DNA from: an uncultured Mesorhizobium sp.
Lineage (GTDB): Bacteria; Pseudomonadota; Alphaproteobacteria; Rhizobiales; Rhizobiaceae
Length of the DNA stretch: 9,354 nt
Reading direction: 5' to 3'
Assembly: GCA_950071955.1 (NCBI GenBank)
Contig: CATMOC010000111.1
Coordinates: forward strand, 1-9,354
A model generated the notes under the pieces. The model searched no databases, was not told the DNA's origin, and was given only the letters and a program-made list of their open reading frames with translations. Within the stretch, counting starts at the first letter, position 1; each line of letters starts with the position of its first letter. Shown here one piece after another: positions 1 through 6,553 of the stretch. Both the position numbers and the translations under genes were made by a program.

Positions 1-59
1 GCTGGGCGTTCCGGGGAATTCTCAACCTGCCGGTCCGGTGGGAGCCGCGCTGACCCACC

Positions 60-866
60 TCAGGCTGCAGGGAGCACGGCCCGCCGGTAGAGATGCCAGG
101 TTGCATGTCCTAGTACCGGGAGCACGATCAGCAGGCCCAGGAAAAAAGGTGCGCAGGCAAGCAGCATCGCCAATGTGACGACGATGCCCCATCCGATCAT
201 CAGGATCGGGCTCATCAGCACGGTCCTGACACTGGTAATCATGGCGGTGACGAAGTCCAGTTGCCGATCCATGAGGAGAGGGATCGAGATCACTGTGATG
301 GAGAAGAGCACCAGCGCGATCGCCGCGCCGACGACGTGTCCGGCCGCGAGAAAGATCCAGCCCTGCTCGGTGGTGAAGACGATCGTCATGAATTTTTCGA
401 GCGTCGAGAAGGACATGCGGCCGAGGAAGAGCGCGATCAGGAGCCGGACCTGATACATCCACATCCAGAAGACGAAAAGCATCACGAAGGCCATCCAGGA
501 CAGTTCGCGGCCACGCTGCGCCCAGACGACCGACAGGACCTCGCTCCAGACGAGCGGGCTGCCCGTTTCCAGGCGCCGGCTCACTTCGTAAAGTCCCGCC
601 GCCGCGAAGGGGCCGATCAGCGGAAACCCGATCGCAAAGGGATAGATCATCCAGGGGATGTTCCACCACGTCAGGGCAAGCACGATGACAATGCCGGCGA
701 GAGCGAAGACACCGCCGAAGAAGAGGCCGTAGAGCGGCGCGTGCGCGAAATCGGACAGGCCGTTCATCAGCGCGGCGCGGATGTCCCCGACGCTCAACTC
801 CCGGATTTGCGGCATTCCAGTCGGACGCGCGACCGGCGGTGGGGTCCCGCTCGACAGTTCCGCCAT
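60..866 (-). CDS. DUF2189 family polytopic inner-membrane protein
   Basis: This 268-residue protein matches my recollection of the DUF2189 (COG5473) family of predicted integral membrane proteins, whose biochemical role is unknown. A soluble N-terminus (about 1-40, with IRELSVGDIRAALMNGLSDF) is followed by hydrophobic segments at roughly 45-67, 72-93, 122-148, 168-197 and 220-255 (the last long enough for two passes). Family-like signatures are APLYGLFFGG (43-52), GFPLIGPFAAAGLYEVSRRLE (from 80) and ITVISIPLLMDR (190-201). The ATG at 866 is preferred because GGGAGGAG lies just upstream; a longer frame to 1058 overlaps the next gene and its extra 64 residues are arginine-rich and unlike a protein N-terminus. 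The gene lies 121 bases downstream of the FAD oxidase on the same strand, so co-transcription is possible but not shown. The family call is firm; the function is unknown. Confidence 0.87.
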   Translation of the reverse strand: MAELSSGTPPPVARPTGMPQIRELSVGDIRAALMNGLSDFAHAPLYGLFFGGVFALAGIVIVLALTWWNIPWMIYPFAIGFPLIGPFAAAGLYEVSRRLETGSPLVWSEVLSVVWAQRGRELSWMAFVMLFVFWMWMYQVRLLIALFLGRMSFSTLEKFMTIVFTTEQGWIFLAAGHVVGAAIALVLFSITVISIPLLMDRQLDFVTAMITSVRTVLMSPILMIGWGIVVTLAMLLACAPFFLGLLIVLPVLGHATWHLYRRAVLPAA

Positions 867-869
867 GAT

Positions 870-877
870 CTCCTCCC
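870..877 (-). promoter_or_regulatory. Strong Shine-Dalgarno fixing the start of the DUF2189 gene
   Basis: On the minus strand this reads GGGAGGAG, followed by ATC and the ATG at 866. The GGAGG core is 5 bases from the start codon. It decides for the 268-residue product over a 332-residue reading of the same frame. Confidence 0.7.
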
Positions 878-967
878 GACGGCCGGTAGCTCCAAGAGAC
901 AGGTGGCTCCGCCCGAACTTTTCATCTGGACCGGCAAGAGCTTCATGTCGTTGACGAAGATCAAGTC

Positions 968-980
968 GCGGGCTCCCCGC
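968..980 (-). terminator. Possible weak hairpin after the FAD oxidase gene
   Basis: GCGGG and CCCGC arms (968-972 and 976-980) around a 3-base loop sit 7 bases beyond the stop codon of the oxidase. There is no clear U-tract after it on the minus strand, so it is at best a pause or partial terminator, and read-through into the DUF2189 gene remains plausible. Confidence 0.22.
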
Positions 981-987
981 CGCGGCG

Positions 988-2274
988 TCAGACACGGTCG
1001 CGCAGCGCGTACCAGTTGAGCGCGAGGAAGAGCAACGGCGCGCGGAAGCGGCGGCCACCGGGGAAGGGCGGTATCTTGAGGTCCTCGATCAGCTTGAGGC
1101 GGTCCCGGTTGCCGGCGACGGCCTCGGCGTAGAGCTTGCCGGTGAAGTTTGACAGCATCACGCCGTGCCCGGAATAGCCGCCGGCCGAGATCACGTTCGG
1201 CATGACCTCGCGCACGAACGGCTTTCGCGGCAGGGTGATACCGACATAGCCGCCCCAGGCGTGGGTGATCTCCACGTCCTTCAGCGCGGGATAGATTTCG
1301 GCGATCTGGCGGCGGATGTGGATCGCAATGTCCTTCGGGTCGTCCACTGCATATATCTCGCGCCCACCGAAGAGCAGCCGGCCGTCCGGCGACTTGCGGA
1401 AATAGCGCACCACGAAGCGCGAATCGGACGCGGATTCGCCGCCGGGCAGAACCGGGCTGTCGTCTCCGAGCGGCACCGTGGCGCCGATGAAGGAACCGAT
1501 CGGCATGATATGGGCGGCGCTGACGGGTTCGAGATCCGCGCCGTAGGCATTTGTTGCGATGAGGCATTTGTCGGCGGTGATACTGCCGCTTGCTGTGCCG
1601 ACGCGGATCTTGCCGCCATTCGACGTGATGCCGGTGGATTTCGTGTTCTCGAACAGCTTCGCGCCGGCGGCGGCAGCAACGCGTGCCGTTCCCACCACCA
1701 GCTTCAGAGGGTGGATGTGCCCGGTCCCGGTGTCCCTGACCCCGCCGACATACTGCGTGGAGCCGACGCGCTCCGCCGTCTCGGCCGAGTCCATGATCGA
1801 CAGGTGAGGATAGCCGAAGCGGACCGTCATCGCCTCTGCGTGTTCCTCGAATTCGGGGAGTTCGCGCTTCTTGTGGGTGACGTTGAGGTGGCCGGGCCGG
1901 AAGTCGATCTCGATGCCGTTGGTCTCGGCAAACTCCAGAAGGTTCGCCTTGGCTTCCTCGGCGAGGTCGAAGAGCGCTTTGGCGCGTTCGAAACCGTATT
2001 CGGCCTCCATCCCCTCAGCGCCTGCGCGCTGGCCCGTGCCGAGTTGCCCGCCGTTGCGGCCCGAAGCGCCGTCGCCGAAGCGGTGCGCTTCGATCAGGAC
2101 CACGTCGACGCCGGACTTGGCCAGATGCGCGGCGGCCGACAGCCCGGTGAAGCCGCCGCCGACGATCACGACGTCCGCCGTCAGGTCGCCGTCGAGCGAC
2201 GGGTATTCGGGACGTTCTCCGACGGTGTCTTCATACCAGGAGAAGCCGGGGGAGATGGGGGAGATGTAGGTCAT
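988..2274 (-). CDS. puuB: FAD-dependent oxidoreductase, gamma-glutamylputrescine oxidase (PuuB/OrdL) type
   Basis: This 428-residue DAO-family flavoenzyme would oxidise the amine end of a gamma-glutamylated polyamine to an aldehyde with release of ammonia and hydrogen peroxide, in the cytoplasm. The N-terminal dinucleotide-binding fold is clear: ADVVIVGGGFTGLSAAAHLA (33-52) with the acidic residue E62 ending the second strand (VVLIEA), then GDGASGRNGGQLGTGQR (67-83). The C-terminal half has AGGYSGHGV (364-372) and PPFPGGRRFRAP (402-413), and the protein ends WYALRDRV; these resemble E. coli PuuB from memory. The ATG at 2274 gives an N-terminus (MTYISPISPGFSWYEDTVGE) typical of rhizobial relatives; its ribosome site is weak. 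A GTG start at 2412 would add 46 unconvincing residues. The neighbour upstream is a PuuA-type synthetase, which supports the pathway. The exact substrate (putrescine or another amine) cannot be read from sequence; the DAO family assignment is very secure. Confidence 0.9.
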   Translation of the reverse strand: MTYISPISPGFSWYEDTVGERPEYPSLDGDLTADVVIVGGGFTGLSAAAHLAKSGVDVVLIEAHRFGDGASGRNGGQLGTGQRAGAEGMEAEYGFERAKALFDLAEEAKANLLEFAETNGIEIDFRPGHLNVTHKKRELPEFEEHAEAMTVRFGYPHLSIMDSAETAERVGSTQYVGGVRDTGTGHIHPLKLVVGTARVAAAAGAKLFENTKSTGITSNGGKIRVGTASGSITADKCLIATNAYGADLEPVSAAHIMPIGSFIGATVPLGDDSPVLPGGESASDSRFVVRYFRKSPDGRLLFGGREIYAVDDPKDIAIHIRRQIAEIYPALKDVEITHAWGGYVGITLPRKPFVREVMPNVISAGGYSGHGVMLSNFTGKLYAEAVAGNRDRLKLIEDLKIPPFPGGRRFRAPLLFLALNWYALRDRV

Positions 2275-2462
2275 GATTTCAGGGGAGTAGGAGAGCAGGG
2301 GAATAGGTGTGCGTTCGATCTGCTGCCAACCGTCGGATGAGTAGCTGCAGCAGTTTGCCGGCGCTAGCGATCTGCTGGAGAAGATCGTTTCTCGGATCGA
2401 CGTTTGCCGCACCGATGCGATCGACCAGAAGTACGTGGTTACGCACTCCCCTCATCCCTCGA
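2275..2462 (-). other. Spacer between the synthetase and oxidase genes with repeated GATC-containing elements
   Basis: This 188-base spacer is long for two genes of one pathway on the same strand. It holds a 10-base direct repeat CGATCTGCTG at 2316-2325 and 2368-2377, with CTGCAGCAG (2345-2353) between them. That middle element can pair with either copy, so alternative hairpins are possible. CGATCT/AGATCG (2368-2373, 2382-2387) forms a further stem. I see no convincing promoter, terminator or gene here. Confidence 0.35.
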
Positions 2463-3896
2463 CTATACGTTCAACAACAAAAACTCCCGCTCCCAGGGCG
2501 AGATGACTTCCATGAAGGTCTCGAACTCGGCCTTCTTGATCGCGGCGTAGGTCGAGACGAAGGCATCGCCGAGAATGTCGCGCAGGCTCGTATCGCCCTC
2601 GAAGCGCTCGACGGCCTCGAGCAGGCCGCGCGGAAGGTCGATCTCATCCTCGTTGGCGCTGGTGCCAACCGGCTGGTCCGGCTTCGTGCCGTTTATTATT
2701 CCGATCAGCCCGCAGGCCAGCGATCCGGCAAGCGCGAGATAGGGATTGGCGTCGGAGGAGGGGACACGGTTCTCGACGCGCCGGGCGGCGGGATCCGACC
2801 GCGGAATGCGGAAGGCGGTCGTCCGGTTGTCGTAGCCCCATTTGGTGTTGACGGGGGCAGATGCGGCCTGGGTCAGGCGACGGTAGGAATTCACGTAGGG
2901 CGCCATCATCACCAGGGCGTTCGGCATATGCTGCTGCATGCCGCCGATGAAGTGGAGGAATGCGTCCGATTCCCCTCCGTCCTCGGAGGTGAAGATGTTG
3001 CGGCCCGTCTTCTTGTCCACGATGGACTGGTGGATGTGCATCGCCGAGCCGGGCTGGCCCTGGATCGGCTTGGCCATGAACGTCGCATAGGTCTCGTGTT
3101 TGAGGGCGGCCTCGCGGATCGTGCGCTTGAAGATGAAGACCTGATCGGCGAGTTCGACCGGATCGCCGTGGCGCAGGTTGATCTCGAGCTGTCCGGCCCC
3201 CTCCTCGTGAATGAGAGTGTCGATCTCGAGCCCTTGCCCTTCCGAGAAGTGATAGATGTCGTCGATAAGTTCGTCGAACTCGTTGACGCCCGCGATCGAA
3301 TAGCCCTGTCCACCGCCGATGGGGCGGCCCGACCGGCCGACCGGCGGCGTCAGCGGATAGTCCGGGTCGGGGTTCTTGCGTACGAGATAGAACTCGATCT
3401 CCGGCGCCACGACGGGCTTCAGCCCGCGACGGTCATAGGCCGCCAGCACGCGGCGCAGGACATTGCGGGGCGTGAACTCGACGTTGCGGCCGTCCTGGTG
3501 GACCAGGTCGCAGATCACGTGCGCCGTCGGATCCGATTCCCAGGGAACGGCGGAAAGCGTCGAGAGATCCGGGACGAGCTTCAGGTCGCCGTCGTCCTCG
3601 GGATAGGCGAAGCCGTTGCCGTTCTCCGGGTAGCCGCCGGTGATCGTCGTCATGAAGACCGCCGAAGGAAGCGCCAGCGAGGTGTTCGAGGTGAACTTCT
3701 TGGACGGCATCATCTTGCCGCGCGCCACGCCCGCCTGGTCCGGCGTAATACATTCGATGTCCTCGATACCGCGCCATTCGAGCCAGGTCTGGGCTTCCTT
3801 CCAGTCCTTAACGCCGCGCAGGTTCTTCACGAACGCCGGCGTGCGGACGCGCGTGCCGCGTCCAGCCGACCGGGCTTCCTTCTTTTCGGGAGGCAT
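2463..3896 (-). CDS. puuA: Glutamine-synthetase-family enzyme, gamma-glutamylputrescine synthetase (PuuA) type
   Basis: This 477-residue member of the glutamine synthetase superfamily would use ATP to join glutamate to an amine, the first step of the gamma-glutamylated polyamine pathway. Catalytic-domain signatures appear in the usual order: APEIEFYLV (164-172, first metal-binding Glu), EEGAGQLEINL (231-241, EGxGQxE metal and ammonia region), GSAMHIHQS (283-291, the conserved His), NRTTAFRIP (357-365) and RRVENRVPSSDANPYL (372-387, substrate and nucleotide arginines). The N-terminal beta-grasp region contains QAGVARGKMMP (54-64). All key residues look present, so it should be active. The length fits PuuA-type enzymes, and the Tyr-adenylylation loop of GlnA is not evident. 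An ATG at 3896 and a TTG one codon earlier are alternative starts; the ribosome site is weak. The PuuB-type oxidase follows 188 bases downstream and a receiver protein precedes it by 66 bases. Another amine or amino acid could be the true substrate. Confidence 0.9.
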   Translation of the reverse strand: MPPEKKEARSAGRGTRVRTPAFVKNLRGVKDWKEAQTWLEWRGIEDIECITPDQAGVARGKMMPSKKFTSNTSLALPSAVFMTTITGGYPENGNGFAYPEDDGDLKLVPDLSTLSAVPWESDPTAHVICDLVHQDGRNVEFTPRNVLRRVLAAYDRRGLKPVVAPEIEFYLVRKNPDPDYPLTPPVGRSGRPIGGGQGYSIAGVNEFDELIDDIYHFSEGQGLEIDTLIHEEGAGQLEINLRHGDPVELADQVFIFKRTIREAALKHETYATFMAKPIQGQPGSAMHIHQSIVDKKTGRNIFTSEDGGESDAFLHFIGGMQQHMPNALVMMAPYVNSYRRLTQAASAPVNTKWGYDNRTTAFRIPRSDPAARRVENRVPSSDANPYLALAGSLACGLIGIINGTKPDQPVGTSANEDEIDLPRGLLEAVERFEGDTSLRDILGDAFVSTYAAIKKAEFETFMEVISPWEREFLLLNV

Positions 3897-3962
3897 CAAT
3901 CACCGGGGTAAAATCAAGCAATGACATGACTATAGACTTTGCCACGCCGGGAAGGGAAGGCT

Positions 3963-4379
3963 TCAGCCGTTTTTCCGGGCGAAGTCGCCGTTGCGCGCGC
4001 GCAACGCCTCGATGGCCGGCTGCAGGCGGTCGATGGTGAGAGGCTTCGAGACCACCATGTCGATTGCCGGCGCCGCCAGGGTATCGGGACTGACATTGGC
4101 GGTGGAAAGCAGAATGACCGCCGGCAACGCGCCTTCGGAGGCCTCCCGGGTTTTCTGAAGGTCTCCGAGGAGCCCGTCGCAGTCCTGATTGTCCGCGCCG
4201 CCATCCAGGATCACGATGGCGGGGGTCGTATCGCGAAGTGCCAGGGCGGCATTTTCGGGCCGTTCCACCCGCACCTTCAGCCCCATCCGCTCGACAACGC
4301 GGGATACGACCACGCAATTGACTGACGAACTCCCCACCACCAGGACATGGGACGCGTTCAAATACCTGTCTTCAATCAT
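3963..4379 (-). CDS. Stand-alone atypical response-regulator receiver protein
   Basis: This 138-residue protein consists only of a CheY-like receiver domain, with no output domain. The pattern is HVLVVGSSSVNCVVVSRVVERMGL (11-34) for strand 1 and helix 1, AIVILDGG (54-61) with the candidate phospho-acceptor D59, VILLST (88-93) with the switch Ser/Thr, and VVSKPLTID (109-117) with the conserved Lys-Pro (K112). The acidic pair that binds magnesium after strand 1 is replaced by GSSS (16-19), so normal phosphorylation is doubtful. The ATG at 4379 has GAAGG at 4386-4390, spaced by 6 bases; an upstream TTG at 4421 is less likely. It precedes the PuuA-type gene by 66 bases on the same strand and may be its first operon member. 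Receiver fold: fairly sure. Partner kinase and target: unknown. Confidence 0.82.
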   Translation of the reverse strand: MIEDRYLNASHVLVVGSSSVNCVVVSRVVERMGLKVRVERPENAALALRDTTPAIVILDGGADNQDCDGLLGDLQKTREASEGALPAVILLSTANVSPDTLAAPAIDMVVSKPLTIDRLQPAIEALRARNGDFARKNG

Positions 4380-4673
4380 CCGGAGCCTTCGGCTTTCCTC
4401 GATCGGCGCGCCGTCACGCAATAACGCAATTCAGGGTTGAGACATCCGCAACCTACGTGACGACATGCCGCCGAGGAAAGTAGGAAATCGCACCATATCC
4501 CGCGAGAACTTCCCGGGAATGATCGGGCGCGGAGTATCTCGCCAGCTCCATGGAGGGTCATCCTACACAAGGCGTCACGGCTCACCACGAAAGATGCGCG
4601 TCCAAGCTCCCGCATTTTCCGGAACCAGTCACTATCATTTGATACTATCCGGCCCCCGTGGCGTTTCCACATG
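4380..4673. other. Gene-free region upstream of the receiver gene
   Basis: I find no convincing gene in these roughly 290 bases on either strand. Because the receiver gene starts at 4379 and a terminator ends the aceA unit at 4674-4707, the promoter of the receiver/Puu-like unit probably lies here, but no clear -35/-10 pair stands out. Dyads that could be binding sites are GGTTG-N9-CAACC (4435-4453), the perfect palindrome TTCCCGGGAA (4510-4519) and TATCA-TT-TGATA (4633-4644). Confidence 0.4.
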
Positions 4674-4707
4674 AAAAAGCCGTCCGCCAGACGGCGAACG
4701 GCTTTTT
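4674..4707 (-). terminator. Bidirectional intrinsic terminator after the aceA unit
   Basis: AAAAAGCCGT (4674-4683) and ACGGCTTTTT (4698-4707) form a perfect 10-base dyad with a 14-base loop. On the minus strand it ends in a run of five U residues, 41 bases after the stop of the 79-residue protein gene, as expected for the end of the aceA unit. The same element has a U-run on the plus strand too. An inner alternative stem GCCGTC/GACGGC (4679-4684, 4690-4695) competes with the outer one. Confidence 0.85.
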
Positions 4708-4748
4708 CTCATCTTCATGGCGGTCCGCGATGGACCGGCGGACGAGGA

Positions 4749-4988
4749 TCAGGCCTGGCCCTGGGTCACGACCACGGGGATCAGGAGATCGCCCCAGTTT
4801 CCGTTGCCGCCGTGATGGCGGGCGGAACGCACGAGTTCGACCGATACGCCCGATTCCACCGCCTTCATGACGGACTGGTTGAGGCGGTGCAGATCGTTTG
4901 CCACCATGCGGATCATGGCCTGCTGGTCGGCACTCATGCTGGAGGACTGTTCCTCGGCACGTTCCTTGACGCGAGTGTTGGGAGCCAT
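4749..4988 (-). CDS. Small conserved-looking protein of unknown function downstream of aceA
   Basis: I do not recognise a named family for this 79-residue protein. A polar N-terminus rich in charged and serine residues (1-18) is followed by a likely amphipathic helix about 19-46 (SADQQAMIRMVANDLHRLNQ), then SVELVRSARHHGGNGNWGDL (49-68), and a hydrophobic end LLIPVVVTQG (68-77). There is no signal peptide or membrane segment, so it is probably cytoplasmic. Support for a real gene comes from AGGAG at 4997-5001 placed 8 bases before the ATG, its position 57 bases after aceA on the same strand, the intrinsic terminator just beyond its stop, and reading-frame composition like its neighbours. From memory, rhizobial aceA genes can be followed by a similar small gene. 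A link to isocitrate lyase is only inferred from position. Confidence 0.75.
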   Translation of the reverse strand: MAPNTRVKERAEEQSSSMSADQQAMIRMVANDLHRLNQSVMKAVESGVSVELVRSARHHGGNGNWGDLLIPVVVTQGQA

Positions 4989-5013
4989 TTTTTTATCTCC
5001 TGTCGATCCTTGT

Positions 5014-5024
5014 GCCCTTCGGGC
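5014..5024 (-). other. Short stem-loop between aceA and the small downstream gene
   Basis: GCCC/GGGC arms with a 3-base loop lie in the 57-base gap after aceA. With only four base pairs and no U-run it cannot terminate well by itself; it could protect the aceA message end or reduce expression of the following gene. Confidence 0.25.
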
Positions 5025-5045
5025 GTTTCCTCTTGTTCTAAGACA

Positions 5046-6335
<1,290 letters not shown>

Positions 6336-6340
6336 CATAA

Positions 6341-6345
6341 TCTCC
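6341..6345 (-). promoter_or_regulatory. Shine-Dalgarno deciding the aceA start
   Basis: GGAGA on the minus strand stands before two tandem ATG codons. The core GGAG is 3 bases from the first and 6 from the second, so the second (6335) is the better start. It also argues against extending aceA upstream to 6404. Confidence 0.6.
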
Positions 6346-6478
6346 GAGTGGTTCTTCCGGGCAGTTCGGGTGGCTGACGCTTCCCAACGTTGATGCGACA
6401 GCATTTACATTGCGATGCAGCAAAGAACGAGGGAAACCGCATTTTCGTTCGGATAATTCGGGTGAAGATGTCTTGTGT

Positions 6479-6507
6479 TTGACAATTGGCTTTTGTAAAT
6501 TTGTCAA
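6479..6507. promoter_or_regulatory. Perfect 7-base inverted repeat TTGACAA-N15-TTGTCAA, candidate operator
   Basis: Arms at 6479-6485 and 6501-6507 are exact reverse complements, centred near 6493. The first TTTTGTAAA box (6491-6499) lies inside the spacer. Each arm also contains a TTGACA hexamer on one strand, so the dyad could contribute to divergent promoters or bind a dimeric regulator. Confidence 0.45.
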
Positions 6508-6543
6508 GAATGTCAAAGGTGCAATTTTGTAAAGTTTCGTAAA
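6491..6543 (+). promoter_or_regulatory. Three TTT(T/C)GTAAA boxes, candidate RamB-type binding sites
   Basis: TTTTGTAAA occurs at 6491-6499 and 6525-6533, and TTTCGTAAA at 6535-6543. The last two start 10 bases apart, about one helical turn. The element resembles the TTTGCAAA core known for RamB of Corynebacterium, with GT in place of GC. The third box touches the AAGG ribosome site (6542-6545) of the regulator gene, so binding there would suit autoregulation. Binding by the neighbouring regulator is inferred. Confidence 0.55.
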
Positions 6544-6553
6544 GGCAAGCGAA

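Larger units (their letters stand above)
6336..6553. promoter_or_regulatory. Divergent aceA / RamB-type regulator control region
   Basis: These 218 bases separate the two divergent genes and are markedly more AT-rich than their surroundings, especially 6440-6545. Both promoters must lie here. The region contains three TTT(T/C)GTAAA boxes and a TTGACAA/TTGTCAA dyad, described separately. TTGACA hexamers occur on the plus strand at 6479-6484 and on the minus strand at 6502-6507 and 6511-6516, but none has a good -10 partner at 16-18 bases, so I do not assign exact promoters. The aceA 5' leader could be over 100 bases long if transcription starts near these elements. Confidence 0.7.

Noticed and set aside
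1..59. Possible gene end at the left edge
   Set aside because: The only open frames here are shadows with no family features; too little sequence is visible to support a gene.
867..1058. 64-residue N-terminal extension of the DUF2189 protein
   Set aside because: It would overlap the end of the oxidase gene, is arginine/serine-rich, and a very strong ribosome site precedes the internal ATG.
1165..2340. Open frame of 391 codons on the plus strand
   Set aside because: It is antisense to the FAD oxidase and has no recognisable motif or ribosome site.
2275..2412. GTG-initiated 46-residue extension of the FAD oxidase
   Set aside because: The extension has no family resemblance and no ribosome site; MTYISPISPG is the usual start in relatives.
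2307..3911. Long open frame of 534 codons on the plus strand
   Set aside because: It lies antisense to the PuuA-type gene, whose motifs are unmistakable. The translation is arginine- and glycine-rich with no domain, as expected for the opposite strand of GC-rich coding DNA.
6336..6404. 23-residue N-terminal extension of isocitrate lyase
   Set aside because: The normal family N-terminus begins at MTDFYN, and a Shine-Dalgarno lies between that and the proposed upstream start.
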